Both the position numbers and the translations under genes were made by a program. The notes under the pieces were generated by a model. The model worked only from the letters and a program-made list of their open reading frames with translations, made no database searches and was not told where the DNA came from. Of a stretch of 64,000 bases of DNA, positions 41,775 through 50,714 are shown piece by piece (the stretch's first letter is position 1; each line of letters opens with the position of its first letter). Origin of the DNA: Labrenzia sp. THAF82. Lineage in GTDB: Bacteria; Pseudomonadota; Alphaproteobacteria; Rhizobiales; Stappiaceae. The stretch lies in contig NZ_CP045354.1 of the NCBI RefSeq assembly GCF_009363435.1, positions 4,492,501-4,556,500 of the forward strand, written 5' to 3'.

Positions 41775-42899
41775 TCAGTTGCTGTAGATGCGATGAGATA
41801 CGCAGTTGTCATCGACGAGGTCCCAGTCGATCTCCACGCCAAGTCCATGCCCCTCAGGAGCGTGAATGTCGCCATTTTCGTCGATGAACTCGTAGTAGCT
41901 CTGGCGCATAGGGGCTTGGAAAATGTCTTCTGGAACAAAGAGTTCGAAGAAATCGCAGTTTCGAACCGCACAAGAGACATGAACATTCGCCATGTCCATG
42001 GGGCCCATGGTTGTCGTGTGCAGTTCACAGTTCATCCCGTGGGCTTCGGCTAGATGACAGGATTTCAGGGTTCCCGTGATGCCTGCCTTCCATGAGACGT
42101 CCGCGCGCACGGTGTTAACCGCGTCGAACTTGATGGCTTGAGCAATTCCCCAGGGGCCGCCGCGTGTGGTTTCGGTTCCAACGATTTCGATATCGGTGGC
42201 GCGGGTAAGCTTGGCGTATTTATCAAGTTCGTAGTCACGGAAAGGTTCCTCGAGCCATCTGTAATTGAGATCCTCGAGCTGCCTGGCCACTTTGATTGCT
42301 TCAGAAAGTGTGTATTCGGACACCGGGTCGGACATCAGGATCATGTCCTGACTAACCGCGGCGCGCACTGCTGCGTGAATTTCCATGTCCATTTCGGACG
42401 GGCCGCAAGGATGGACCTTGTAAGCCTTGAAGCCTTTCGATTTGTACTTCAGCGCTTCATCCACGTAAGCCTGCACTGAATCAAGCCACAGGCTGCTGGC
42501 ATAGACAGGAAGTTTCTGTCTGTAACTGCCGATAAATCTGTGCAGCGGGAGTTCTGCGGTCTTTGCCGCCGCATCCCAGAGAGCGACATCGATGGGACCT
42601 GGCAGGAAGACAGGAAAAAAAGCGCCGTGCCGGTCGATGTTCCAGAAGTCGTGCCAGATACGTTCGCGGTCTGAAATGTCGCGACCGAGAATGACCGGAG
42701 CGATTACGTCCTGCAGGTAGGCGTCGGTAACAGCGCCGGAGCGTGCGGCCCAGAAGGTTGCGAGACCCTCGACACCGTCACTTGTCACAATTTTTCCGAC
42801 ACCATAGTCCCAAGGCATTGGCGCTGCACCTTCTCGGGCTTCATCGAATACCCCGTGCCCGCGCTTGCATATCCAAGTCTCGAATTTCTCGATCCTCAT
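41775..42899 (-). CDS. enolase-superfamily sugar acid dehydratase (mandelate racemase/muconate lactonizing type)
   Basis: 374-residue cytoplasmic metalloenzyme. The general base Lys pair is in FKAYKVHP (KxK, near residue 168), metal ligands sit in SDPVSEYTL, WLEEPF and GTETTRG, and the catalytic His is in CELHTTTMGP near residue 300. This is the mandelate racemase layout; members dehydrate sugar acids such as fuconate, rhamnonate or galactarate. The ATG was chosen for GGGAGG 4 bases upstream rather than a longer frame. First gene of the operon; it should convert the acid made by the lactonase to a 2-keto-3-deoxy acid. True L-fuconate dehydratases are longer (about 430 residues), so the substrate is uncertain. 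Confidence 0.85.
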   Translation of the reverse strand: MRIEKFETWICKRGHGVFDEAREGAAPMPWDYGVGKIVTSDGVEGLATFWAARSGAVTDAYLQDVIAPVILGRDISDRERIWHDFWNIDRHGAFFPVFLPGPIDVALWDAAAKTAELPLHRFIGSYRQKLPVYASSLWLDSVQAYVDEALKYKSKGFKAYKVHPCGPSEMDMEIHAAVRAAVSQDMILMSDPVSEYTLSEAIKVARQLEDLNYRWLEEPFRDYELDKYAKLTRATDIEIVGTETTRGGPWGIAQAIKFDAVNTVRADVSWKAGITGTLKSCHLAEAHGMNCELHTTTMGPMDMANVHVSCAVRNCDFFELFVPEDIFQAPMRQSYYEFIDENGDIHAPEGHGLGVEIDWDLVDDNCVSHRIYSN

Positions 42900-43053
42900 C
42901 GGTCCTCCCAGAGCGTCGATGCCTTCAATGGCTTGGAAAATACAGCCTGCGAGATACCTCACTGTCTATGCATCAGTGTTTCATTTTTTTGCACTTATTT
43001 CCCATTTCTGGAAAAGAAGCTTTATTTATCGCCAATTATCATTCACTGATGTG

Positions 43054-43884
43054 ATGTCTTTTATTCCAAATGTGAGCAGATCTTTGGAAATCAGCGGGCT
43101 TGAAATCGTGCTGTTTCACTCCGACAACTCGGATTACCTCACCGAGTGGAACGGGACCCGTCTGAATGACGATTATCACCGGCTCTATTTCATCGCCGGG
43201 GGCTCTGCCGAAGTGACTTACGATGGTCACCATTGCCAGCTTGAGGAGGGACGGACATATCTCTTTCCGACAACGCGACGCTTCGACTATTCCTGCCCGT
43301 CGCATCTCAGGTTGCTAAATGTTTGTTTTAAGATGACTGTTCAGGGCGGCATTGATGTGCTCGACCTCTATCCCTGGTGCTTCGAAATTCAGGCGCAGTC
43401 AGTGTCAGAGACATTCCGATCGATGACACTGATCGACGAGCATCTCACCAGCGAATTCTTTGCAGATCAAATCCTCGTTCGAAGCCAGATTCTATCCCTT
43501 CTCTCTCCTCATTTTAAAACACGCGCGAAACACAGGGATCTCAAGCGTCAACGCGATGTCCGGCGCATGGCGCCGGTTCTCAGACACATCGCAGACAATC
43601 TCCGCACAGGTGTGAAAATCTCGGAACTACACCATCTTGCAGGCATGAGCCGCTCACATTTTGTCCGGAAATTTCAGGCAACGTTCGAGGTCTCTCCGCA
43701 AGACTACGTCCGGAAAAAGCGGATCACTCTGGTCAAGAACGAGTTGCACTCTTCAGATCTGCCGTTGTCGATCCTGGCTGAGGACCTTGGCTTCAGCAGC
43801 TCGTCTCATATGTCGCGGGAATTCAAGCACTACACCGGCTACTCGCCCAAGAAGTTCAGAGCTCTGGACAAGATCTACGGTTAA
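43054..43884 (+). CDS. AraC-family transcriptional regulator
   Basis: 276-residue protein. The N-terminal half is a cupin-like sensing domain (YDGHHCQLEEGRTYLFP); the C-terminal 100 residues hold the two AraC helix-turn-helix units (ISELHHLAGMSRSHFVRKF, then LSILAEDLGFSSSSHMSREF) and end with TGYSPKKFRAL. An extended in-frame reading to 42865 lacks a ribosome site and would overlap the enolase gene's start, so ATG 43054 is preferred although its own Shine-Dalgarno is weak. It is divergent from the sugar operon and likely activates it in the presence of the sugar. Confidence 0.87.
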   Translation: MSFIPNVSRSLEISGLEIVLFHSDNSDYLTEWNGTRLNDDYHRLYFIAGGSAEVTYDGHHCQLEEGRTYLFPTTRRFDYSCPSHLRLLNVCFKMTVQGGIDVLDLYPWCFEIQAQSVSETFRSMTLIDEHLTSEFFADQILVRSQILSLLSPHFKTRAKHRDLKRQRDVRRMAPVLRHIADNLRTGVKISELHHLAGMSRSHFVRKFQATFEVSPQDYVRKKRITLVKNELHSSDLPLSILAEDLGFSSSSHMSREFKHYTGYSPKKFRALDKIYG

Positions 43885-43927
43885 GCTTTCACAGATACCG
43901 ATAAGGTCAGATGGTTCTAAGGGAGAA

Positions 43928-44017
43928 TGGCGGAGAGGAAGGGATTCGAACCCTCGATACCGTTCCCGGTATACTCCCTTAGCAGGGGAGCGCCTTCAGC
44001 CACTCGGCCACCTCTCC
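43928..44017 (-). tRNA. tRNA-Ser (GCU anticodon)
   Basis: Reading the minus strand, GGAGAGG at 44017 pairs with CCTCTCC at the 3' end, followed by discriminator G and an encoded CCA (43930-43928). The T-arm GGTTCGAATCC is standard, the anticodon loop is CTGCTAA with GCU, and a long variable arm (GGGAACGG region) as in class II tRNAs is present. Total 90 nt. It reads AGC/AGU codons. Confidence 0.95.
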
Positions 44018-44230
44018 GGTAAGCTCCGTGTACGAACAAAAACCTCGGAGTTCAAGGCGTTTTTTTGAACGCCCTTTTGTTTTCCCCATTGGCCGCCATA
44101 GGCTTGCAGGTTGAATGACGCGGCTGAGCAACATGCGTCAATAAGGTTTGGTCCTCGTCCTTTAAGCAAGGCAAGCGACGAGCAGTATTATGAATGAGGC
44201 GCGCGCTCCTTTCTCTCAAAGGCTCCCCTT

Positions 44231-45013
44231 TTGCACAGGCAACGGTTGCAAGGCTTCCCTACTTTCACACTTCAGCCGCACTCCTTGGTCACCTTGATAG
44301 CTCATTTTTGGTCAGGTTCGGAGCGTGACATTTATAGTCCACCTGCCCCTGCTGCACTTTCACAACTCATCGCAACCCGGTTCGACTGGGTCTGCGCAGT
44401 ACTCTTGCACCTTGCTGTGATTAGTTTTCTGACCGGAGCCGGCTACTGGCCACACCAACAGACCTCTGGCCAGGAGACTGTGGAAGTGGAACTTGTGCGA
44501 GCATCGGTAATAGCCAGAAAGAGCTTGGACGACGCGAGCCTTCCAAGGGGACGTGACTTGACGGGTGAAGCAAACGTTGGCGTGCCTGAAGCGCCTCGAG
44601 CGGAACCGGTCGATCCATTGGTTAAAAGCTGGATTTCCGCCAAATCTTTCCTGGCTGCGGACGTCCTAAAAGACCCTCGGTCCCAGCAGGCACGTGTGGC
44701 CCTTGCCTCGTTGACGGGGGCTGACGAACACGAACAGGTTTGCGCACTTGAAGCCATGGAACAGCTCCGTCAAGACAGGCCGGACTTTCGGCCGACACGG
44801 CTTGCGCCGCATGCTTTCAGGAACGGATTTTCAAAGGGAAGCACGCTCCATGTCACGGCAGGTGCCATCAGAAGCAATCGTGTCTGGTACGAAATTGCTT
44901 ATAGATGCCGTCTTGAACCGGGCAGCCAAAAAATTGTCGGCTTTGAATATGCACTCGGCGCGGAAATCGCGAGGACGCTCTGGGATGAACACGGGCTAGC
45001 GCCAGTTCACTGA
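44231..45013 (+). CDS. DUF930-domain membrane-anchored protein
   Basis: Protein of up to 260 residues. One hydrophobic helix (WVCAVLLHLAVISFLTGAGYW, quoted in two parts: WVCAVLLHLAVIS and FLTGAGYW) near residue 53 anchors it, and the C-terminal 120 residues match the DUF930 domain with ARVALASLTGADEHEQVCAL, EAMEQLRQDRPDFRPTRLAP and VTAGAIRSNRVWYEIAYRC. The function of DUF930 is unknown; such proteins are predicted to be periplasmic or envelope associated. The start is uncertain because no ATG precedes the membrane segment in frame; TTG codons at 44231 or 44294 could serve. It stands alone between the tRNA and a Sel1-like gene. Confidence 0.75.
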   Translation: MHRQRLQGFPTFTLQPHSLVTLIAHFWSGSERDIYSPPAPAALSQLIATRFDWVCAVLLHLAVISFLTGAGYWPHQQTSGQETVEVELVRASVIARKSLDDASLPRGRDLTGEANVGVPEAPRAEPVDPLVKSWISAKSFLAADVLKDPRSQQARVALASLTGADEHEQVCALEAMEQLRQDRPDFRPTRLAPHAFRNGFSKGSTLHVTAGAIRSNRVWYEIAYRCRLEPGSQKIVGFEYALGAEIARTLWDEHGLAPVH

Positions 45014-45137
45014 CCTTATGCTGATCGAGCGGACTGCAATCTCGATCATGGGTCGGACGCGGCAGACTGAAATCTACTGCCGCGTCAGATGAGTGTTTGC
45101 GGTTGAGGTGCCGTATGGCCGGCAGCCTTCGACCGGC

Positions 45138-45407
45138 TCAATGCATTGACAGCCATTCACGGGCGGAGCGCTGAGCTTCAGCAATTTCAGATGAGCTCAT
45201 TTCACCGGAAATTTCCTTCCGGTACCGGACTGCATCCTGATTGCCTTTAAGAGCCGCAATGTTGAACCATTTATGTGCCGTGACCAGATCAGTTGCACCG
45301 TTGCGGCCGCATGCGCTGTCCAGACCCATCTGAAACAGAATGTCAGCCGTAACGGGCTTGCCGCCCATGATGGCCATATCAGCCGAATGAATTTCAAAAC
45401 GAGCCAT
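45138..45407 (-). CDS. Sel1-like small protein
   Basis: 89-residue protein with one or two Sel1/TPR-like helical repeats: FQMGLDSACGRNGATDLVTAHKWFNIAALKGNQDA (only partly quoted: LVTAHKWFNIAALKGNQDA) is the canonical pattern. A stretch of short charged helix follows (RYRKEISGEMSSSEIAEAQR). Such repeats mediate protein contacts. The ATG has GGGGAG upstream; an extended frame to 45464 has no ribosome site. No operon partners. Confidence 0.8.
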   Translation of the reverse strand: MARFEIHSADMAIMGGKPVTADILFQMGLDSACGRNGATDLVTAHKWFNIAALKGNQDAVRYRKEISGEMSSSEIAEAQRSAREWLSMH

Positions 45408-45815
45408 GATGCTCCCCTTTCCTACTCTGTCTTTCCAGAAGCGTCTCTGCGTTCTGATGAACACCAGTTGCTTCCCCCTGTTTGCTGATCGGTCAGGAGC
45501 GAAAACGCGCCTTTATTCCGACCGAAGAAACGCAAGATTTCGCAAATCTTTCCCCGTCGTTTCTTGAGGTGTACTTCAGCAGGAGCAGTTAAATGGCCAG
45601 TTAAAATACAGGTTTAACGTAATGCGAACAAAAATTTAAATATCTCTGAAATTTACTTGCCGGTAAGCATGCAGTTGCGAATTCCGCTTTAAAATCAGTG
45701 ACATTCTCACAAAATTTGAAAGGACCTTTCAACGTTCTGTTCACCAAACAAGAAATTCAGTGCAGTCTTGGCTGAAATTTTTGGGAGAACCGTCCCAACT
45801 TCGGAGTGAAAGAAA
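45408..45815. other. 408-bp non-coding stretch
   Basis: Upstream regions of the divergent Sel1-like and alpha/beta hydrolase genes. It is AT-rich in the middle. Two inverted repeats stand out: AAGATTT-CGC-AAATCTT (45534-45550) and a 17-bp near-palindrome TTGAAAGGACCTTTCAA (45716-45732). No convincing small gene was found. Confidence 0.5.
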
Positions 45816-46592
45816 ATGCCAAACCCGCCTATCGTTCTCCTGCACGGCACAAATGCACAGCCTTGGACCATGGAAACGTTCAAGATTTTTTTTGAGGGTG
45901 CAGGATTTGAGTGCCATACGCCGAGCTATCGTTGGCATGACCTACCCGAAGGAGACGCCAGGATTGATGCGCTGACGGGAGCCAGCATTGCAGACTATGT
46001 TGAGGACATTGCTCACTACGTTAAAGAGATGGACCGAAGGCCCATTGTCATTGGTCACTCTCTCGGGGGGCTGATTGCTCAGCTGTTATCCCCACTCGAC
46101 CTTATTGAGGCCGGCGTTCTGATCAACAGCAGCATTATTCACGGCACTCTGCCCACGACCGAAATGGAGCGGGCTCTCGGCAAGATGTTCATGTCAGCAG
46201 GGCGTTTTTGGGAAATGGTGCCTGGGCAGGATTTCGAGTTGCTGGCCGCTTATGGTCTCAACACCATGCCGGAACGACAACAGCACGAAATCTGTGATCG
46301 GTTGGGCACGGAGTCCGGAGCCGTGCTCTTCGAGCTGTTTTTCTGGATGTACGATGTCAACCAGACCACCAAGGTCGACTTTGCCAAGGCGAAAGCGCCA
46401 TTGCTGTTTTTGTCCGGAAGCGAAGACAAAGTCGTTCCCCCCTCCACCGCCGTCACCATGGCCAACCGATATGGGAGCCAGGCAACCTTCGAACTGATTG
46501 AAGGACGCTGCCACTACATGCAGCTTGAAGATGGCTGGGAAGACATCGCCGCCAAAACCTTGAAATGGATTGAGAACCTGAATCGGGTTTGA
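45816..46592 (+). CDS. alpha/beta hydrolase
   Basis: 258-residue serine hydrolase. The nucleophile is Ser82 in GHSLGG, the acid is in GSEDKVVPP and the His in RCHYMQLE. The start PPIVLLHGTNAQP provides the oxyanion hole. The lid region around residues 120-165 is short. The closest known types are general esterases and lipase-like proteins of Alphaproteobacteria. Stands alone with a 400-bp upstream region containing a near-perfect palindrome, so it may be individually regulated. Confidence 0.88.
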   Translation: MPNPPIVLLHGTNAQPWTMETFKIFFEGAGFECHTPSYRWHDLPEGDARIDALTGASIADYVEDIAHYVKEMDRRPIVIGHSLGGLIAQLLSPLDLIEAGVLINSSIIHGTLPTTEMERALGKMFMSAGRFWEMVPGQDFELLAAYGLNTMPERQQHEICDRLGTESGAVLFELFFWMYDVNQTTKVDFAKAKAPLLFLSGSEDKVVPPSTAVTMANRYGSQATFELIEGRCHYMQLEDGWEDIAAKTLKWIENLNRV

Positions 46593-46675
46593 GGTCACAA
46601 TTCGCAGGCGAATAGAAAAAATCCGCCATGTGACGTTGGGACACGGGTTTTCAGCAGGCTTTCAATGCGTATACA

Positions 46676-46695
46676 TTCCGTTTCCGTAAACGGAA
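46676..46695. promoter_or_regulatory. inverted repeat upstream of DUF2147 genes
   Basis: TTCCGTTT and AAACGGAA flank CCGT (46684-46687). The 20-bp element is 25 bp before the ATG of the first DUF2147 gene and beyond the hydrolase stop by 84 bp. It could be an operator, a 5' leader hairpin or a weak terminator of the hydrolase. Confidence 0.4.
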
Positions 46696-46719
46696 GCTTT
46701 TCCGCTTTGGGAGGACATA

Positions 46720-47142
46720 ATGCTGAAATCCATGATCGCGGCGGCTGCCTTGGCCGCTGGTTTTGTCACCGCGTCTTCAACGCTGTCTCTTGCCGCAGAC
46801 GCGAAGGGAGACTGGGTGCGCCCGAACGGGGCCTCAAAAATCCGCATAAGTTCGTGCGGCGCTGCTCTTTGTGGCAAACTGATCTGGCTGAAAACACCAC
46901 GCAACGACACCAACAATCCCGACGCTTCCTTACGTGAACAACCCTTGCTCGGTGCACGGATCGTCAAGTCGATGAAACCCACGGCCAAATCCAACCAGTG
47001 GAAGGGCAAGGTTTACAACGCCGAAGACGGCAAGACCTACACCGGTTTCATTGAACTGACCTCCGTAGACAAGCTTAAGCTGGAAGGTTGTGTCATGGGT
47101 GGTTTGATCTGCAAGGGTGAAACCTGGACCCGCGCCAACTAG
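46720..47142 (+). CDS. secreted DUF2147 protein
   Basis: 140-residue periplasmic protein with a signal peptide (residues 1-26, cut after LAA). The conserved DUF2147 pattern is visible: GDWVRPNGASKIRISSCG, then CGKLIWL, KGKVYNAEDGKTYTG and the closing Cys pair CVMGGLICKGETWTR. The lipocalin-like fold is known for such proteins but the ligand and role are not. GGGAGG upstream supports the start. A second DUF2147 gene follows directly, so this is a tandem duplication. Confidence 0.88.
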   Translation: MLKSMIAAAALAAGFVTASSTLSLAADAKGDWVRPNGASKIRISSCGAALCGKLIWLKTPRNDTNNPDASLREQPLLGARIVKSMKPTAKSNQWKGKVYNAEDGKTYTGFIELTSVDKLKLEGCVMGGLICKGETWTRAN

Positions 47143-47249
47143 AAAACTGTGCTGTTTGCCAAATCGTTGTGATTTGGCCATTGCCCCGTCGCATTTGCTG
47201 ATAAAAAATTGTGGCGCAATCTTCATCGGCATCGCGGCGGGGTATTTTT

Positions 47250-47720
47250 GTGACATCTTTTTTATTCTTCAATTTGCTCCGGTTTCCATGCAGAGCCGCC
47301 TTCGGGATCGCAATCCCGGTTTTGCTTCTCCTGGCAGCTCCTCCTGCAACTGCTGCTCCCGACATATCCGGCAACTGGAAAACACCGGCAGGGGCCATCA
47401 TCAACATCAGCACGTGTGGCAGTGCACCCTGCGGGAAAATCGTGCGCTTCACGCCGCCCAAGGGCTACACGATGAAAAACACGCCGGATCTTAAGAACAG
47501 GGATGCCAGCAAACGCGGCCGCAAGATCCTGGGTCTCAAGGTGCTCTGGCGGATGAAATCGCAGTCCAACGCCTGGAAGGGGCGGGTTTATGATCCACGC
47601 AGGGGCTTCAGCGCCAACGCGACCATACGAAAAAAGGGTGGTTCAGCGCTCGAAGTTCAAGGCTGTGTCCGGGTGGTGTTCAATGTTTGCGAAAAGGAAG
47701 TCTGGCGCAAAGTCAATTGA
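47250..47720 (+). CDS. secreted DUF2147 protein, second copy
   Basis: About 156 residues. It shares with the preceding gene SGNWKTPAGAIINISTCG, CGKIVRF, WKGRVYDPRRGFSANA and the end pattern CVRVVFNVCEKEVWRKVN, with the same four Cys. I chose the GTG at 47250 with GGCGGGG before it; a GTG at 47211 lacks a ribosome site. The long hydrophobic leader (TSFLFFNLLRF, then PVLLLLAAPPATA) could be a signal peptide of unusual length. Sequence is diverged from copy 1, so the duplication is old. Function unknown. Confidence 0.82.
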   Translation: MTSFLFFNLLRFPCRAAFGIAIPVLLLLAAPPATAAPDISGNWKTPAGAIINISTCGSAPCGKIVRFTPPKGYTMKNTPDLKNRDASKRGRKILGLKVLWRMKSQSNAWKGRVYDPRRGFSANATIRKKGGSALEVQGCVRVVFNVCEKEVWRKVN

Positions 47721-47757
47721 GTAGTGTGCAGGCCCACGTTTATTCAGTCTGAGAGCG

Positions 47758-48471
47758 TTACCGCGCCTTTTGCCCGAACAAGACGCTTTGGGCTGCCTTG
47801 TCCTTCTCAATCACCAGTGTTTTCTGCTGATCTGCGCCGACAGCAAGACCGCGCTGAACAGCCCCACGCGCCTCCAGCCGCAATCGCCAGTCTCTGACAT
47901 TGGGAAACTCTTCCAGATCGATATTCTGTCGTTGCCAGCGCTGCGCCCAGCCAAATGTTGCAATATCCGCAATCGTATATTCATCAGCCGCAATGTAGGC
48001 CCGTCCTTCCAGCCGCCTGTTCAGAACGCCATAAAGCCTGTGGGTCTCATTTGAATATCGCTCAATCGCGTAAGGCACTTTTTCCGGGGCGTAATGGCGG
48101 AAATGATGGTTTTGCCCGAGCATCGGCCCAAATCCGCCCATCTGCCACATCAGCCACTCTTCCGTCTCCACGCGCTTGCGTTCGTCTTCAGGATAAAATT
48201 TCTGAAATTTTCGACCGAGATATTGAAGAATTGCACCGGACTCAAAAACGGATATCGGTGCGCCGCCGGGTCCCTCAGGGTCAAGAATGGCCGGCATCCG
48301 GTTATTGGGTGAAATCGCGAGGAATTCGGGTTCGAACTGATCGCCCTTGCCGATATTGACCAAGTTCAGGTTATAGGGAACCCCAAGCTCTTCAAGCATA
48401 ATGCTTGCCTTCCAGCCGTTCGGCGTTGGCCAGAAATAGAGCTCGATCGGTTTTTCCTGCATTTGGGTCAT
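47758..48471 (-). CDS. glutathione S-transferase, nu/YghU-like
   Basis: 237-residue GST. The thioredoxin-like half begins PIELYFWPTPNGWKASIMLE and contains SPNNRMPAILDPEGPGG and SVFESGAILQYL; the helical half includes ADEYTIADIATFGWAQRW. The TPNGWK and NNRMPA blocks place it in the nu class (YghU/YfcG), which has disulfide-bond reductase activity with glutathione. The ATG at 48471 is preferred over an in-frame extension. It stands alone between DUF2147 genes and a GNAT gene. Confidence 0.9.
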   Translation of the reverse strand: MTQMQEKPIELYFWPTPNGWKASIMLEELGVPYNLNLVNIGKGDQFEPEFLAISPNNRMPAILDPEGPGGAPISVFESGAILQYLGRKFQKFYPEDERKRVETEEWLMWQMGGFGPMLGQNHHFRHYAPEKVPYAIERYSNETHRLYGVLNRRLEGRAYIAADEYTIADIATFGWAQRWQRQNIDLEEFPNVRDWRLRLEARGAVQRGLAVGADQQKTLVIEKDKAAQSVLFGQKAR

Positions 48472-48596
48472 GGAATTTCCAGTTTGACGGCGACGTGCCT
48501 GGGGAAAGTCAGCGCAGTGAAGCAAGTCGGGTTTGTTCTGGCAAGCCCGGCTGCCGACGATTGCGACCTAAGCATCGAACACCAATGTGGGCTGCC

Positions 48597-49061
48597 TCAC
48601 ATCATCATCTTCTTGTAACCGAGGTGGCTCTGGTCGTAACCAAGCTGACGGTAGAAATGATGAGAGCCTTCACGCTCCTTGTTTGAGGTCAGCTGAATGA
48701 TGCAAGCGTTTACCGAACGCGCCAGTGCTTCCGCATGTTCCATCATGGTACGGCCAATGCCTTTTCCGCGCTGGTCGGCGCGTACGTGAACGCTTTCCAA
48801 CTCCACGCGCGGCCGTCCCATGAAGGCAATGCCCTTCAGGAAATGGATTTGATATGTTCCGACAACCGCACCGGTTTCATCCAGAGCCACGTAGATGTCA
48901 CACTCAGGGGCGGTTCTTAGAGCATCAAAGGCGGGGCGATAGTCTTGCCAGTTGTCATATTCCTTGTTCTTGCGAACGGATGTTGCCCCGGCGTTGATGA
49001 TCTCGACAATCTCCATCAAGTGATCAGGAGACGCTTTTTCAATTAGGATCGTGGTGCTCAT
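48597..49061 (-). CDS. GNAT-family N-acetyltransferase
   Basis: 154-residue acetyl-CoA-dependent acetyltransferase. The cofactor motif ADQRGKGIGRTMMEHA is near residues 90-105, with LESVHV before it as the central strand. The C-terminal TSNKEREGSHHFYRQLGY is typical of the NAT fold. Acceptor substrate unknown (small molecules or a protein). The ATG used gives STTILIEKASPDH; the longer frame lacks a ribosome site and would overlap the glycosyltransferase gene. Confidence 0.9.
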   Translation of the reverse strand: MSTTILIEKASPDHLMEIVEIINAGATSVRKNKEYDNWQDYRPAFDALRTAPECDIYVALDETGAVVGTYQIHFLKGIAFMGRPRVELESVHVRADQRGKGIGRTMMEHAEALARSVNACIIQLTSNKEREGSHHFYRQLGYDQSHLGYKKMMM

Positions 49062-49108
49062 GCTGTTTTCCCTGTCCAGGGCATATTTCGATTGGTCTAA
49101 GCAGATCA

Positions 49109-50650
49109 CTATCTGCAAATCGGCTCATCCGGGTCCAGTTCAGCAACGCCCCACCAGGTTGTCCTCCAATCTTGATCTTTCCAAAGATGAGGCCAACTTC
49201 CGGTCAAATAGCGCGCTGACTTCGGATCCGCCGCGTCCCAATAGGCGTTTTTGCTGAAACGGTCTTGGGCCGGGAGCTCCGGCTCCCGGTCGCCTTCCTC
49301 CCAGATGTAGAAACACTTTCCGCGAGGGGGCACGCGAGCGGGTATAGCCTTGGTGACAATCCTCGCGTCAGGGAAAAGCACTCTCAGATTGCCGCCCGTA
49401 TAGCCGTCGTCCGCAATCAGGGTGGCGTTTTCTCCACCCAATTCAGAGAGCGGCATCTGCAGATCGGCGTATGGCTTCATGTGGCGGCACTTGCCGCCGC
49501 ACCAAAACTTGTCTGGCGCGATAAGGCCCGGAACACGGGCCAGAAACGCCACAGCCACCACAGCAAACACGACGACCGCCAGCCAACGCCAACGGGCCTT
49601 GGCTTCAAAACGCTCCAAATCGGCAAACAGATAGACCGGCAACAGCAGCAACAGCGGATGCATGTGCCGCTCTTTGACATAGGTCGCCCCGGTTATCAGG
49701 ATCAGCAAGGCTGTCAGGACGATCATCACCAGCACCGTCCGTCCACAGAGGCGCGCAACTGCATTGACCGAAGCTCGATCCGGCTGGAGACGCCGCAGAT
49801 ATCTCGGCCAAAATAGCAAAAGCAGAAGCGGAACAAGCGGCACGGAAAATCCAAGAAGTCCGAATGCGAGTTTCCCCAGCCCTTCGCCAGCCCTGAGAAC
49901 ATGCGGCGTCTGCGCGGTTACGCCCATGGTATCGGATACGGAGGCGAGCAGTTTCAAACCTTCGCTCAGGATCCAGATCGCGTAAGGGCTGTAGACACAC
50001 ACCGCAGCGAGCGGCACCAGCAATAGACCAGTCCAACGGAACCGTTCGCGCCAGTGGGCGTCGCTCAACGCGGCAAGAACAAGGGCAAGTGCAAAGAGTG
50101 GATAGGAATGCTTGCCCAAAAGCCCTGCACCGGCAACTGCCCCGAACAGCAGGTAAAAGACCAGCTTTTCAGTTTCCAATGCCTTCAGAAAAAAGAAGGC
50201 GCTAGCGGCGCAAGCTGTTGTCAGGACGACGGTGTGGGTCACACCCTCATGAAGGTTCCAGCCAAACTGATAAAAAAGCGAATAGGAAAACGCACAGAGC
50301 GCGGCCAATCTCGGATCAAGAATCGCCTTGCGTGCGATCAGGAACAAGAACAGGGCTGCTAGTGAAATCAGTCCGTATTTGACGAAAAGCGCTGCCCAGA
50401 CTGTCGGTCCAAAAACCTGCTGCGCCGACCACAAAAGCCATTCGTAAAGTGGCGGTTGACGCAGCATGTATCCGGGTTCAAGGGTTTGAACCAACACGTT
50501 CTCGAACATATCGTCCGTGCCGAGAACCGGTGTCGACAAGGCGCGCAGCAGCAGGTGCGACAGACCCCAGAAAGCCACGATAGCCCATACACCAACAGGC
50601 GTGGCGTAAAATGGCGCTTTCGAAGAGCTGGTGTCGAAACTAGCGGTCAT
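49109..50650 (-). CDS. membrane glycosyltransferase, GT39/ArnT-like
   Basis: 513-residue integral membrane protein with about ten helices. The catalytic N-terminal loop motif is TPVLGTDDMFENVLVQ (acidic pair), then LRQPPLYEWLLW (the QPPLYxW signature of ArnT/PMT_2 proteins). The C-terminal third is periplasmic, with GGNLRVLFPDARIV. Such proteins add a lipid-carried sugar to a periplasmic acceptor such as lipid A or a glycan. ATG 50650 was chosen over a TTG seven codons upstream. The gene stands alone; neither acceptor nor sugar can be read from sequence. Confidence 0.88.
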   Translation of the reverse strand: MTASFDTSSSKAPFYATPVGVWAIVAFWGLSHLLLRALSTPVLGTDDMFENVLVQTLEPGYMLRQPPLYEWLLWSAQQVFGPTVWAALFVKYGLISLAALFLFLIARKAILDPRLAALCAFSYSLFYQFGWNLHEGVTHTVVLTTACAASAFFFLKALETEKLVFYLLFGAVAGAGLLGKHSYPLFALALVLAALSDAHWRERFRWTGLLLVPLAAVCVYSPYAIWILSEGLKLLASVSDTMGVTAQTPHVLRAGEGLGKLAFGLLGFSVPLVPLLLLLFWPRYLRRLQPDRASVNAVARLCGRTVLVMIVLTALLILITGATYVKERHMHPLLLLLPVYLFADLERFEAKARWRWLAVVVFAVVAVAFLARVPGLIAPDKFWCGGKCRHMKPYADLQMPLSELGGENATLIADDGYTGGNLRVLFPDARIVTKAIPARVPPRGKCFYIWEEGDREPELPAQDRFSKNAYWDAADPKSARYLTGSWPHLWKDQDWRTTWWGVAELDPDEPICR

Positions 50651-50714
50651 GCGGCTCAGCGGTTTGATCAAGACTGTCAGCCGTTTAGCCTATCGAGACT
50701 TTGTTGCCTAGCGG

